Assembly (NCBI RefSeq): GCF_026213295.1
Contig: NC_079425.1
Coordinates: 8,816,647-8,880,646, forward strand
From: Gadus chalcogrammus
Lineage: Eukaryota; Chordata; Actinopteri; Gadiformes; Gadidae
Direction of reading: 5' to 3'
Length of the DNA stretch: 64,000 nucleotides
Of the stretch, positions 1 through 20,455 are shown one piece after another. The stretch's first letter is position 1, and each line of letters opens with the position of its first letter. The notes beneath the pieces were generated by a model. It worked only from the letters and a program-made list of their open reading frames with translations, was not told the origin of the DNA and searched no databases. A program made the translations under genes and the position numbers.

Positions 1-50
1 GCCGACTGCATAACGGTTTGCTGCAGGACACGCCCCTGAAGACGCGCTAC

Positions 51-60
51 TGTTTATAAG
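51..60 (+). promoter_or_regulatory. TATA-like box of the MyoD gene
   Basis: TTTATAAG at 53-60 lies about 165 nt upstream of the start codon, which would leave a 5' UTR of roughly 140 nt. No alternative TATA-like sequence is obvious between it and the ATG. Position and composition only; no transcription start can be read from sequence. Confidence 0.4.
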
Positions 61-224
61 CAGTCCGAAGGCATCATGTAGCCAAGAAGAGCTGGGCAGT
101 CCAGTCCTACACATAATACTGCCCCTTAATAATAAAGTCATCATTGACTTCTACAGAAAACACCAGGACACAAACTCCCTGATTTGTATATTGATATATT
201 TAAAAGTTTGGCGGAGGAAAAAAC

Positions 225-1462
225 ATGGATTTGCCGGATATTCCTTTCCCTCTGTCCTCCACAGATGACTTCTATGATGACCCTTGTTTTAACACCAGCG
301 ACATGCACTTCTTTGAGGACCTTGACCCAAGACTCGTGCACGTCAGTCTCCTAAAGTCGGAAGACAGCCACCACAACGAGGACGAGCACATCCGGGCGCC
401 GAGTGGACACCACCAGGCCGGCAGGTGTCTTCTATGGGCGTGCAAAGCCTGCAAGAGGAAGACCACGAACGCGGACCGCAGGAAAGCGGCTACCATGCGG
501 GAGAGGCGACGACTCAGCAAAGTCAACGACGCGTTTGAGACACTGAAGCGATGTACCTCCACCAACCCCAACCAGAGGCTCCCAAAGGTGGAGATCCTCA
601 GGAACGCCATCAGTTACATCGAGTCGCTGCAGGCCCTGCTGCGTGGAGGACAGGAGGACACTTACTTCCAGGTGCAAATGGATCCCTACAGCGGGGACTC
701 GGACGCTTCCAGCCCTCGGTCCAACTGCTCCGACGGCATGGTAAGTTATAGAGTTTGACATGTGAGCCATAGCAGTAAAGCCTAGATCACACATAGCCTA
801 GTAGACCCGGAAGATGTTTTTTGATGTTTTCTACCCCTTGCGATTCCACGGTTCGACATGATTGACTCTTGATATAAAATGTGACCCCACTATAATGATG
901 TGTTAAACAGATGTGTCTCCTCCTGATTTTGTAGATGGATTTCAACGGTCCCCCATGTACAACGAAGAACTATGACAGCTCTTACTTTAAAGAAACGCCA
1001 AATGGTGAGTAGGTCCACTTCAAACCATCACAAATTGTTTGGTTTGTTCTTAATAAATGTAGCTATATCCTTCTGGCGCTTTCAAACTCCCAAGCAATTG
1101 AAAAGCTAAGAATGTAGGCAGTTGGACTTTTATTTTTGATACATTATTAATTATTTCCCACATGCCTGTGGGTCCACCTTCAAATCCATTTAATATATTA
1201 ATTTATTAACATTATTCATTTTTTGTTTGTTTTCCTCATAGATTCCAAAAGCAAAAAATCGGTCATTTCCAGCCTGGACTGCCTCTCGAGCATCGTCCAG
1301 CGGATCACCACGGAGCCCGCGGCCAGCACTCACACGTGTCATGAGGGGTCGGAAGGCAGCCCCAGCCCTCCTCAGAGCGGCTCCGAGGACGCCAGCCCCT
1401 TGTCGTCTGACAGCTGCGGGACGACCTCTGGGGACCCCAGCACAAACTACCAAGTGTTGTGA
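225..1462 (+). CDS. myod1: MyoD-family myogenic bHLH transcription factor
   Basis: Three coding exons, 225-740, 935-1004 and 1242-1462, join in frame (gtaagt and gtgagt donors, gtag and atag acceptors) to give 268 residues. Seen: an N-terminal acidic activation segment (DDFYDDPCF near residue 14), a His/Cys-rich stretch ([19 protein letters not shown], about 61-79), then the bHLH domain (about 83-137) whose basic region keeps the myogenic Ala89-Thr90 and Lys99. The C-terminal helix III motif [10 protein letters not shown] lies in exon 3, and the protein ends NYQVL. Family knowledge: it binds CANNTG E-boxes with E-proteins in the nucleus and commits cells to muscle. The 3-exon layout is the MyoD one. 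The exon-2 segment is short ([11 protein letters not shown]) and lacks the RRR run I associate with teleost Myod1, so the paralogue myod2 is a real alternative. Family assignment is certain; the paralogue is not. Confidence 0.95.
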
Positions 1463-2070
1463 AGCCTACGAAACCTAAGCAGACTAATTTATTCCATGAT
1501 TGCAAGCAAAGCTATATTCCTATTCTATTAGGATAAACGTAGGTGGCCCCAAAGTCACACGTAAGTAAGAATTAAGACACTTCCTAATGCCCAAGTCCTT
1601 TTTCTGAAGCAGTAAGCCTACAAACGAAACGCCTACTGAAATCCAAAGTTTGAGTAGCATGGCAATGGCTGTATTGTGAACGCTGGCACAGGCCTACCAG
1701 CAGAAAAGCGCATCATGTAGCCTATTTCAGAGGAAAGCAGCCGAACTATGCCGTCTATCCGCCTTCCTGGGGCTGTTAACGTGAGCCTATGCATTTACGT
1801 TTGGCACGTCTGCAAGATAAATGGAAGATACCAAAGAATCAGGCGCCGTTGTTTAAAACATGCCATCTTGAGCCTACTGACCGATTGAGAGAAACGAAGC
1901 GGACCATTTTGTACCATTGTAAAAACAATTCTAAAAAAGAAAAGAAAATGCTGATAAAAAGCAAGCTCATCAAAGTTCCCAAACACCCCTAAATATGGTT
2001 TAGAGATGCTTGATACATTGTTTCAAACGTTTAAAATGTTTATATATTTATTACGTGTGAATGTTATTTC

Positions 2071-2076
2071 AATAAA
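2071..2076 (+). terminator. Polyadenylation signal of the MyoD gene
   Basis: AATAAA lies about 610 nt after the stop codon in AT-rich sequence and is followed within 30 nt by a T/G-rich stretch (gtgtttttgt). This gives a 3' UTR of about 0.63 kb. Confidence 0.6.
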
Positions 2077-2095
2077 AATATTTATATATTTTAAA

Positions 2096-2760
2096 TTCTG
2101 GTGTTTTTGTCCGAGTTGACTGCGAAAGCGCGCCAACAAATTCTGCTCTTCATGAGATTCTAGCGTTTTCTTTGAAAATATCTGCAATGCAGTACAAACA
2201 AGACAATATTCAAATGCTTACCAACTGCCTTCGATCAAAAGAAAAGTATGCTTTGAATTTTTTGGTTTGGAAAAAGCCACGGAAATCAACGAATAGCCTA
2301 TTTAGTTCATAACAATTTAGGCTATAGGCCTATCAAACCAAATAATTATCCAAAAGGCCCGTCCAAGCAGGAATGCAATTGGTTATCCTATTTATTTAAC
2401 TGAGACATTTTTAGCGAGATTGTTAGCCTTGTGTAGGCTAGATTACAGATTTTTATTTTATTTTGATTAAATAGGCCTATGTTTGGGTATCGTACAAATG
2501 TACAAAATAAGAAACCATGTTGGAGCCTATTATAGCAGTATTCTAGAGCGTTAGAGTGTACAATATGGTTCAACAACTTTTTTGAAAGCTTTAAGTGGCT
2601 TCCTTTTTTGTAATAATAATGATTGTAATAATAATAACAATTATGTAGACCTATGTGTAATATATTGACAAAAAAAAAAATCATCAATCATTAATCACAA
2701 ATCAAAGGTGAATTTCTCCTCATACACACACATTCAGACCCCGTGTTCTGTATGAGGGAG
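2096..2760. other. Intergenic spacer between convergent MyoD and tnnt3 genes
   Basis: About 0.66 kb of AT-rich sequence separates the polyadenylation signals of the two convergent genes. I see no coding exon or recognisable repeat, only short AT-rich simple sequence (ATT/ATA runs near 2610-2645). Confidence 0.6.
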
Positions 2761-2766
2761 TTTATT
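2761..2766 (-). terminator. Polyadenylation signal of tnnt3
   Basis: TTTATT on + reads AATAAA on the - strand, 255 nt past the tnnt3 stop codon. It is the first canonical hexamer downstream of the last exon, giving a short 3' UTR typical of troponin genes. Confidence 0.6.
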
Positions 2767-3020
2767 GCGCTGTAAAGGGCAGAGCTACAAGTCAGCTGGA
2801 GGGTCAGTCACATGTATTTACAAAAAAAATCAGAATATAACAGCGGTCCGGTATTGAGGAACAATAGAAATAAGGGACTTCAGTTTAATAATAGATATTG
2901 TCGTAGAACATAATAATAAGACGGTAAGAGCAGTCCAGTGTATGTTCTTTGCACAGATCTCGCCTGGTCCTGCGGGGCCTGGTGATCGCGAGGCCTCTTC
3001 CCCAGCGGCGGAGCATGGCT

Positions 3021-11482
<8,462 letters not shown>

Positions 11483-13592
11483 GGTGGCAAGATACTATGC
11501 ACCTTAATGGAAAGAAGAATACGATGAGCTTCAACTCTACCTATGCTGATGGGATCGGAATGGAAAATATAACATTTAACATTTATTATAAATCGGACGC
11601 CTCGCCGTCAATTGTGTCTGATGGTAAATTCATGTCAAGTAATTGTGCCAGTATCTAATTTACCAACAGTTCAAATAATAACATCACAATGTTTAACTCT
11701 GGTGATGATACACACTGTCAATTCAACAAGCACATTTAGTGTAACGCCAGTGCCACATATAACAGTCAAACTGAAAGAAAGAACTGAAAGGTTAAACGTT
11801 TCAATGACCTAGCATTTCCACATCCGAGCCTTTTGTTTTGAAGTCCCCCTCAGCCTTTTGTACAGCGACCCAGGGAGACACTCACTCTATTTGCCCTTCA
11901 TTGTGATATATATATTTATAAAGTGTCTTTCAATGACTCATTCACACTTGGTGTTATCGCACAGCTGCAAAGGTCTTTGAGGATTACATGGGGATCGTAT
12001 TTCTGACCATCAGCTGAGAGCCCGGTCCAAATAGCATCTCTAATCCCAGTTCGCAGCATCCATTCCTTGTCTAGCTCATCATATGGACAGGATTAGAGGA
12101 GCAGCTTCCACTGTTGGGTTTGGAGACTCTTCATAGCATCGGAAACCCAATCAGCGCAAGGAAATGTCCTTGTGTGAGGAATTGTCTTGGATGAATAGGC
12201 CTGTTAATAACTTTGAGTTTAGATTTACAACAACCATTGGCCTTGCTGTGTATCTTATTGCTGTATGAGGCTGACATTTGGTGCTGACATTTGGTGTGAT
12301 TTTTTTTTATATCTTTCTTCGGAAGGCATAGAGAATGTCTGTGGCCTTTTGATGTCTAGGTCAAACATTCTTCTGTTTTATCCAGCCAAGGACGAACAAG
12401 TTGGGTCCTTAAATAACCAGAGGTGGTGAGTTTATTCAGCATCAAGTGCCAGGAGGCTGTTGTCAGATGGGCACCATGTGAGAGGCCTGCCCAGCCGAGT
12501 ATGTCTCGGCAACATTGTCACCAGGATGGACAACAGTAGGCCAGTGCACTTAGATTTACTGTACCGACGTGCTGTTTATAACCACGCTCATGGCCTAGCA
12601 AAGAGGCATGTAATGGTGAGAATGATGGCCGTGATATTCTCTGTGAGCGATAAAGTGAGGAAGTTGTTGAGAGAGAACATTCGAGAATGATTGATTGATG
12701 ACAATTTTTTAATATTTCTACTAGTATGAAAATGTATATAGGCCAATTGCTTCTTTTGGGTCCAGAAAAAGTCAAACCTCTACAATCAGAACTGTTTTAG
12801 CTCAGCAACTAATCACTGACTAAAGCCTTTAATTTGCATGGAGTAGTGACATAACACCAAGTCATCAACCTATTTCACTGTTGCACAGTGCTAATAATTC
12901 AACAATGTGATATGTTTAAGGACTAGCTCAACGGCCACATTGACGCTATTTAAGTTTGGAACCAAACAATGTACACGTAAGTGCCACATATAATGAATCC
13001 AACTTTTGTGTATTAAAACTTTAACCAACATTTGACAGTATTTAAACAGTGTTGTATTTGAATAATGATTTAAAACATCTTAGGCCTCATTACACACAAA
13101 ATGAAGATTTAAAAAGTATTCCATAAAACCGTAATACCTCCATTCATTTAAATCAAAGGCAGTGATGTAAGACAACAGTCCTGAAAAAATTACCCAATAA
13201 AAGTTCTAACTTTCTCGGTACATAAACAGAATATGCCGTGCAGAATATATTTGAAATGTTCCACATTGTTACAACATTCGTTGCCTGCATATGCATGTCA
13301 CATGCTAGATTCCGAGCCGTTGACAAGACTCAGGTGGGCTTGCATTGCAGCGAGTAGAATTGTAGTAATGATAAAAAACCCAATGGAATAAATAGCCTCA
13401 AACTCATCCTAATCTGTCATCGATGTTTCACAATTAACAAAACTATTTTACTGTAAGATAAGATAACTTTATGAATCCCAGAATGGGATGTTATAATTTA
13501 AATGTAATAATTGATATTCTAAAAGAAAAAGAAAAAAGCTAAAAAAATATGTAAATATCCTTAGGACCCTGCCTAAAGTCTAGTTGTCTTAC

Positions 13593-13650
13593 CTCAGAGA
13601 GGGAGATGGGTGTAGGCGTCCCTGGTGATGCAGCTAGTCTGTAAGACCTG
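13593..13650 (-). other. tnnt3: Putative untranslated first exon of tnnt3
   Basis: A sequence ending CTCTGAG followed by a good donor (gtaagac, 13586-13592) lies 2.1 kb upstream of the ATG exon on the same strand. The ATG exon is short and troponin T genes usually have a small 5' UTR exon. The 5' edge is set about 30 nt below a TATA-like CTATAA and is only approximate. Confidence 0.4.
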
Positions 13651-13659
13651 CAATGTATG

Positions 13660-13925
13660 CGCTCAGAACAAGTCCTAGTGTTATAGTGATACGTTAGCTC
13701 ACAAGCCCCCCTTATTGGCTGGGGATGTGTGTGAGGTAGGGCTACCATGAACGGCTGCTGACATCTTTAGCTGGCCAGCTTTGCATAAGGAGAAGCCTGA
13801 AATGCTGTGGATAGTAGAAGAGGGCTCAGGTTGTGGAAAGGAGCAGCTGAGAAGCCTCTGTTTCTATATTTACAGGGAGACAAGGCAGCCAGGAATTATC
13901 ATGGAGGGGTTAATCCAGCTGGGGT
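13660..13925 (-). promoter_or_regulatory. Candidate tnnt3 muscle promoter
   Basis: Upstream of the putative first exon lie a TATA-like CTATAA (near 13680-13686), a CArG-like CCAATAAGGG (13709-13718, one base off CC(A/T)6GG, also containing CCAAT), and two CAGCTG E-boxes (13844-13849 and 13917-13922), the preferred myogenic bHLH core. The cluster fits a muscle promoter. The sites are short and may arise by chance. Confidence 0.35.
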
Positions 13926-14785
13926 AGAGATGGGGAGTGGTCTTCACTGACAACCTGTGGTGACACATCAGATTGGCATCCAGGCAATGCCTCTGTGTTT
14001 CACGCCAGAAAACAGAGCGTGCAGATAACTTGCTGCCACTCAGCCCGCCAGTGAGTTGTTTAGTCAATCAGCTACATTATCAATCATTAGGTGTTTAGTG
14101 AGACAGGCACAAAGACTGTTTGTATTATTGTTAAATCAGTTAGTAGTAGTAAGTAGTCCATTATTTAGCATTGTACTAAATTCAGCAAAAACAATGGGAT
14201 ATTTGAAACCAAAAACGTAAATTAATAAGTTAAATATTTCCTACATTACTTATTGACACTGCAGTTATTGTATAAGAACAATGACTGAATTTGATGTATA
14301 AAGAATCGAGGAAGACCAAATTGATACAAGACGTGGCAGAGTGATACTTGAATAGTTTTTGCTACAGTGTTGACTAGTTAGCTGGTTAGCTAGTTAGTTG
14401 TCTAGGACATTTAAGCTGGAGAAGATCCTGCTTCCCACATGCATTATCATGACTGTCAGCACCATTTAGTGACAATCTTGTTCAAGGCAGGATAAGGTCG
14501 GGTTTCAAGACTCGAATCCTGAGGCTCAACAGTGGGGCTCAGGAGGGGGCAAACAGCTGGGACAGTCATAACCCATTACCCTTTGAATAATGCTGTGGAG
14601 TGAGTATGGTTGAGTCAGGTTGTTAAGACTCCGGGATGGGTGAGGCTGCACACCTGTGATGCATTGGGCAATCAATGCACAAAGGTCAAACCCATGACCA
14701 GCACAACACACACTCGAGTCAGAAGTGCAACAAACTCGTTTTAAACACCTGTCTATGTACTTGTCCTTGGAGATGCCGAGTTAAA

Positions 14786-14930
14786 GGTGATGTATTATAC
14801 CACCAGGTGTGAGTGTGATTAGACCTTGCAAGCCTTTTTGAAAATCTGCCTCTTCTGACATCACATTTGGGCGAGTCCATCTAGAAGTATTAAAGATAGA
14901 TGAGCAACCTTTGCTAAAGTCCAATCCAAT
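14786..14930. mobile_element. Half copy of TIR element (family of 33946-34218)
   Basis: Begins AAGGTGATGTATTATACCAC and keeps the blocks GGTGTGAGTGTGATTAG, GAAAATCTGCCTCTTCTGAC and GATGAGCAACCTTTGCTAAA. It matches the left half of the complete copy in lsp1 and then stops at the LINE tail that follows. Only one terminus is present. Confidence 0.75.
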
Positions 14931-14933
14931 CAA

Positions 14934-15350
14934 ATCCAACTTTATTTGTTAAGCCCTTTAAAATAACCACCATTGACTAAAAGTGCCTTACAGAGTAATA
15001 AGTTAAAGACATCACAAATAAAAGACAAGAAAACAGCTCAACAGGACAACATAAATAAACAACAACAAGATACAAATATAAGATAAAAACATAAGTTAAA
15101 ATTGCAATGTCTTCCTATGTGTCTGAGAGAAGAATTGGGTTTTTTGACAGGGCATTCTCAGTCTAAAACCAGACAGAGAAGAGTCCTCTCTGATGTGCTG
15201 AGGCAGATCTTTCCACAATTTTGGAGCCACAAACAGCAAAGGCACGATCCCCTCTGAGCTTCCGTTTTGTTCTGGGCACATTCAGGAGCAGCTGATCAGC
15301 TGACCTGGGAGAGCGAGTGGGTGTGTACAGGTGTAGAAGCTCATAGAGGT
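14934..15350 (-). mobile_element. 3' remnant of a non-LTR retrotransposon (LINE)
   Basis: On the - strand the frame at 15096-15281 reads VAPKLWKDLPQHIREDSSLS, the C-terminal signature of LINE reverse-transcriptase ORFs (APKLWNSLPxxIR). The tail that follows (CAACTTTATTTGTTAAGCCC on +) is a typical LINE/SINE 3' end. No intact reverse transcriptase is present, so this is a dead 5'-truncated copy. Confidence 0.75.
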
Positions 15351-16010
15351 ACTGTCACAAATGCCTTCCTGTGACACAATCCACAATGTTTACACACCAA
15401 CTGATCTCCAACATCACAGGAAGGAGCTGGGCCCTGAAGACTGGTAAGGAAATCCAAAAGGTAGGGCTAGATGTTCAGTGTACTGGGTTCTATGTTCAAT
15501 ATGAACATAGATATGATTCCAATAGTACTAGATCTCAGGGTCCAAAACAGATTTCTCCAACCACTAGGGATTTAGGATGCTAACCGGCCGAAGGATGGAT
15601 GCAGGACATTGATGCAGGCCTAGTTAACTCTCTTCATCTGAACTTCAAGGTAGCCATACTTCAACATTCCCATGTGGTGGCAGGGTATGGGCAGCTTCTG
15701 ATTATGCCCGGGACAAGGTTCAAGGTTCTCCCCTTTCGAATTGTACATGACCCCTGACACCTGTGAAAGTTTTCTAGGCGCCCCAATGGCAGTTTAGATC
15801 TGCTGTAATTTGTTTTACTTATTTATGTTTATTTTCTTCAATATGCAAACCCCCCCAAAAAAACATAACATACAATTTCCACAAAAAGAACCGCAAACTC
15901 AGGGATAAATTTATTATTTAACGAATATGAAGGAGGTGTCAAACTTCTCAAATTAAACCGCCTTTCAAGTGGAATAAACTGCCTATAACTCACGAGCAGC
16001 ATACTGTATT

Positions 16011-16119
<109 letters not shown>

Positions 16120-18952
16120 TCTACATCTACTCAGCAATGGCAAACTGCCACTACAGCATCTTTAGTGCCATTCCTGTGGTTTTATAGTTTTGTGAAAAAG
16201 CGTATGACAGCAAACATCTGACACAATTATAGTTGCAAGCAGACATGGGATGGGGGGGGTTTCAGGAACAAGACATAATGAAGATTCTTTTATTTCTGTC
16301 CATGTGTTGGAGTGTAAAGCATCAAGTCGGCCCTCGTGCCCTTTTTTGGGCAGAATACAAACAATCAACAGTATACATTAAAGTCATAACAAACTCAGAA
16401 AACGCCACATCTTGCATCTCAACATTTTGCAAACCTCACAGTTGTGTGCTGCCAATCAAGTAAAGTCTGTGCAAACTTCAACAGAACACAGTGACCCAGA
16501 AACCCTTTATTTCAATACATTTAGAACCATTTTAAGAAAATAAAATACAACACATCATACAAGTTGCCAAACCAATATCTACAAATTGTGTTGAAATTCC
16601 ATGAGAACGACTTGGATCAAGGCAACTAAAATGACCAGACCTGCATACATATAACATAACTTAATTATTGCATATTCAAACAAAACATCTAAATGATGAA
16701 TTATCATACTTAATAAAAACGGAATATGGAATCTATGGGATAGATATAAAAAATGAATATAAATGATGCTATATTAATAATATTTGGTTAACACTAATGC
16801 GTAACAATTTCATAAATCACATAACAATAGTATTCCAATAAAAGCAGCATTTTACTAAAAAGTTGTAAAGTATTTTAATAAAGAAGTGTCGAAATTAAAT
16901 CCTTTTGGAATCAACCTTAGCAAGGCAAGACTGATCTTCAATGAAAAACGTGAAATGTGAACTGATCTGTCCTCTCCTCTTTGCAGTCATTGTATCAAAC
17001 CTCTACGTATTGTAATCCATTGTGACTGGCCCAGCCTGGCCCAGGCCTGCTGGAAATCTGTCAGAACGGGAGGGGGGCCAGACACATATGCCAGAGCAAA
17101 TATATTATGAGCTCGCAAATTAATCTTGTTCCAAGGCTAGGAACGATGCAATAAATATGATGAATTCACTCTCTAATGCTGCTCTGTTAATGCTTCAAAG
17201 TTACAATTATTGGGAAGGGCTACTATAAATTCTTAAAGTTCTGGCTGAACTTTATAACCCTGCAATAGTTGCATATTGAATAGCATATTAAACGACCTAG
17301 TAAAGTTTATAATTACAACAGGCTCAAAACATTGAGTAAGGCAGCATTTCTCAAACCATGGGTCGCAGCGGCATACCAGCTACTCAAAAAATGTTTGTAT
17401 GATTTAATTGTTAACAACTTATCTATAAACCTGTGCTTCACTTTTGAAGAAACAGACTCCAAATACTTTTGACCCATCAGACTACAGAGTTCTCTGTCAA
17501 CCAATCCCATGTGACATTACTCCCAATCAATGATTGAAAACTGAGACCAACATCCAATTTTGTTAATGATTATGCAATTAAAGTTATAAACTTGAATATA
17601 TTCAGGCTTATTTATGTCGGTCTAAGTGGGCTATAGAGGCTGAGGGTCAAGCTCTACTGGACCGTGGCTTGAAATGTTGGAGAAAGGCTGGTTTAAGGTA
17701 TTACGCATAAGGATTTCTCAGATATATCTCTTACCTGTGTAGCTTTGTGTGTGTATCTTTGTATCCATGTTAATTTAAATTCATGTAAACAGCCCTAATA
17801 GCAAAAATCGAACTGTCCATGCAGTGAAATAAATTCCTTACACCCTAAGCTTGCATCCTGATTGGCCGCTCTGCGGAGTGTAAGAAAGCAACACTCTTTC
17901 CTCAGAGACGTTACACTCCTCAGGTAGTGCTCCCGAATGCCCCCACCGTCTAGGTCAAACTGTCACAGGCCGTCGCCCTGGCGCAGTGGTATTATGTATT
18001 GGCTTCAGGGCTACAGGAGTTTTATTTTTGGATAGGTTACGGACACTGTTGCCCTCTGCCATAGGCAGGCTGGGGCTCAGTTGTGGATGAGGCAGTCCTT
18101 GTCACACTCCATGCTGGGATTAGCAGGCTGCGAGCATACTCCCCAAGCCATCACACAAAAGGTAAACCCAATCAAATTTGGCATCCGCTGACTGACAAGC
18201 TTATGGTACCCCGCGTGTTCCTGTCTGCTGCCGCTACTCCTGATGGCCTGCAAGCAGTGAAAAGCATTGGGCATAGCAAGTCCACGATCTGAGCTACTTT
18301 GATGCATCGTTATATTCATATCCATATGGACTAGTTTGCAAAGAAACTGTAATAGTGTCAAAAGAAACATAGGTCAACATATACACCTTCACCAATTGGA
18401 CTTTTGAACAAATGAGGAGTCAAATATACATTTGGATAAATTCATAGATTTGCATAATACTGAGGCATTTATATATTGGGGCGATCAATACTTTTTGTTT
18501 AACTCAGATTTATGATTTGTTATTCAAATAACAAATGCGCATTATCTGATTTATGTATTTGGTTGATTTGTGTTTTCAAAGAACAGACTTGTTGAGGTCA
18601 TGTCTGTTTTATTGCTCAGCTAAACTTACACTTTCCTCTTTTGAGTTGACCCAATGGAAGTGACACGGATATCCCACGCAGGGCCTTTAAAGGGGTAGGT
18701 GTCATGTGCCTTGCAATAATCTGTTGACTGGAAGAACGACTTTCACAACAAAGCTGATTGGAAGCATTTTTTAAAGACTACATCTTACAAAACAAATTTA
18801 GAAGCTATTTTTGCTGCCCTTTCTGAGATTTCTTTATTTGCAGGATATTCTGACACCCACTCAAACAGTCAACAGTCAAAATACCATTAACATATAAGTA
18901 TTACATAACTGTGATTGCATACAGGTTGTTCCCATCTAAAGATGAACTGCAG

Positions 18953-19075
18953 GGTTTTTCAACCTTGACCCTATTTTCTTATCAGATGAGGTCTAAGGGT
19001 CTAAAGGAAGTTTTCAATTGGTCCAGTATTGTGCCAGATCGCAGCAGTTATTATTAAAAAAAACTGTTATCCTCA
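18953..19075. repeat. Interspersed repeat copy B (shared with 6957)
   Basis: Blocks GGGTTTTTCAACCTTGACCC, GGTCTAAGGGTCTAAAGGAA and TTGGTCCAGTATTG parallel the blocks of the 6957 copy in order and spacing. The copy is diverged, and its end is blurred by an A-run. Confidence 0.45.
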
Positions 19076-20248
19076 TTAGTCTTTTGTTTGTTGAGGTATA
19101 CAGTGAACTTGTGTGGATGCTGGGACTTGTAGTTCTTTTTATTTCCCATACACACATACACACGTACACACACACAGAGGCTGATTGGCTGCCCAGAGGA
19201 CAGCCCTTAAGTGCATGGAGCAGGTGGTGGGTGTCAGGATCTATTCGCTCTCATTTCTGTCTAAAATTAGACTTTGGCCCTTTCACACCTCGACACAGAG
19301 ATACATTTAGTATGGAAAACCAACAAATCGTTAATAAACAGTCGCCTTCCCAATGTGAAAATAAAACACACAAACGGATTCTGATTCAAACTTTATATTG
19401 TCATGCTTATTTTGGACCATTGCATAGGCCCTTCACTTTTCGTTCATCTCTGTAGTTATTCTCTGGTCTATATTGCCTGTATTAAATGGCCATCTATTGC
19501 TGAGGAACATCTTTCTAATGTGTATTTATTGTCAGGAAGATAAGAGCCTTGTTTGTAAGATTTAAAGACTTACAAATATATATACATTCCAATGCTGTGT
19601 TTGAATGTCATTGTAATAAATGCAATTGAATCATAAATAAGGGAAAAAAACGAGAATTAAATTGCCATCTGAAACAGTTGGAGTTAGATCCAGTTTATTT
19701 AAGTCCATATTTCAGCCAGACATATTTCTTTTTGGAAGACTATTTTCAGAGCTAATTCATCATGTATCCTAGTCAGAAGTAACAAGTTACATGCCTTTCT
19801 ATTTTGGTTGAAGGCGTTTCATACAGCTATTACAACACCTAGTTTTGTCCCTGCTTTTGATACACACGCAATATCATCATAAGCCGGGTTCATTTTCAGA
19901 GAATTAGGACTCTAAATAGCTAGTGTGATAGTACATTTCAAGAGACAATAATCAGAGCATAGCAAGTTCAAATCCGTGAATTAACTTTAGGGAATTGTAT
20001 GTTATTAATAAAGGAAATTAATACATATATTGCAAAAATATAAAAATGATGGTAACCGGGATAAATACAGACAAAAAATGAATATATTCTGCATTCACAT
20101 TGATGTGAACTGAAAAAAATCTGCAATTCAATGGAGTGCTAGGAATGTTTTTGAAAGAAACATATTAGGTAAAATAATCGGATTTGTTTATAAAGGGTTT
20201 TCCAGTTTTTGATTTTTCAGACTCTTTTTCCAGACTCCAAGGTGTCCT

Positions 20249-20274
20249 TCACAAATCTTCATGGTAATCTCCAG
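20249..20274 (-). CDS. lsp1: Candidate last coding exon of lsp1 (unproven)
   Basis: The penultimate lsp1 exon ends in phase 1 (CCA G). A strong acceptor here (ttttctttctacag) opens CT GGA GAT TAC CAT GAA GAT TTG TGA, adding AGDYHEDL and a stop. Using it gives a 482-residue lsp1 with every phase closed, but places all of prr33 inside the last lsp1 intron. A competing terminal exon exists near 26981-27075 (acceptor at a CT-rich tract, ending PCHSTHY). Sequence alone does not choose. Confidence 0.3.
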
Positions 20275-20455
20275 CTGTAGAAAGAAAATTTCGAAAATAA
20301 AGTATCCAAATATGGTTGAAAATGATATTTTTTTTATATACACACTTAAGAGGTGCAATCTACTTATATTGTAATGTTGTTAGTATGGTAATAGTAGATG
20401 GGATTTGTATCCCCGACTTTTTAATTGACTGTAATTTGTTGTTTATAGGTTGGAC

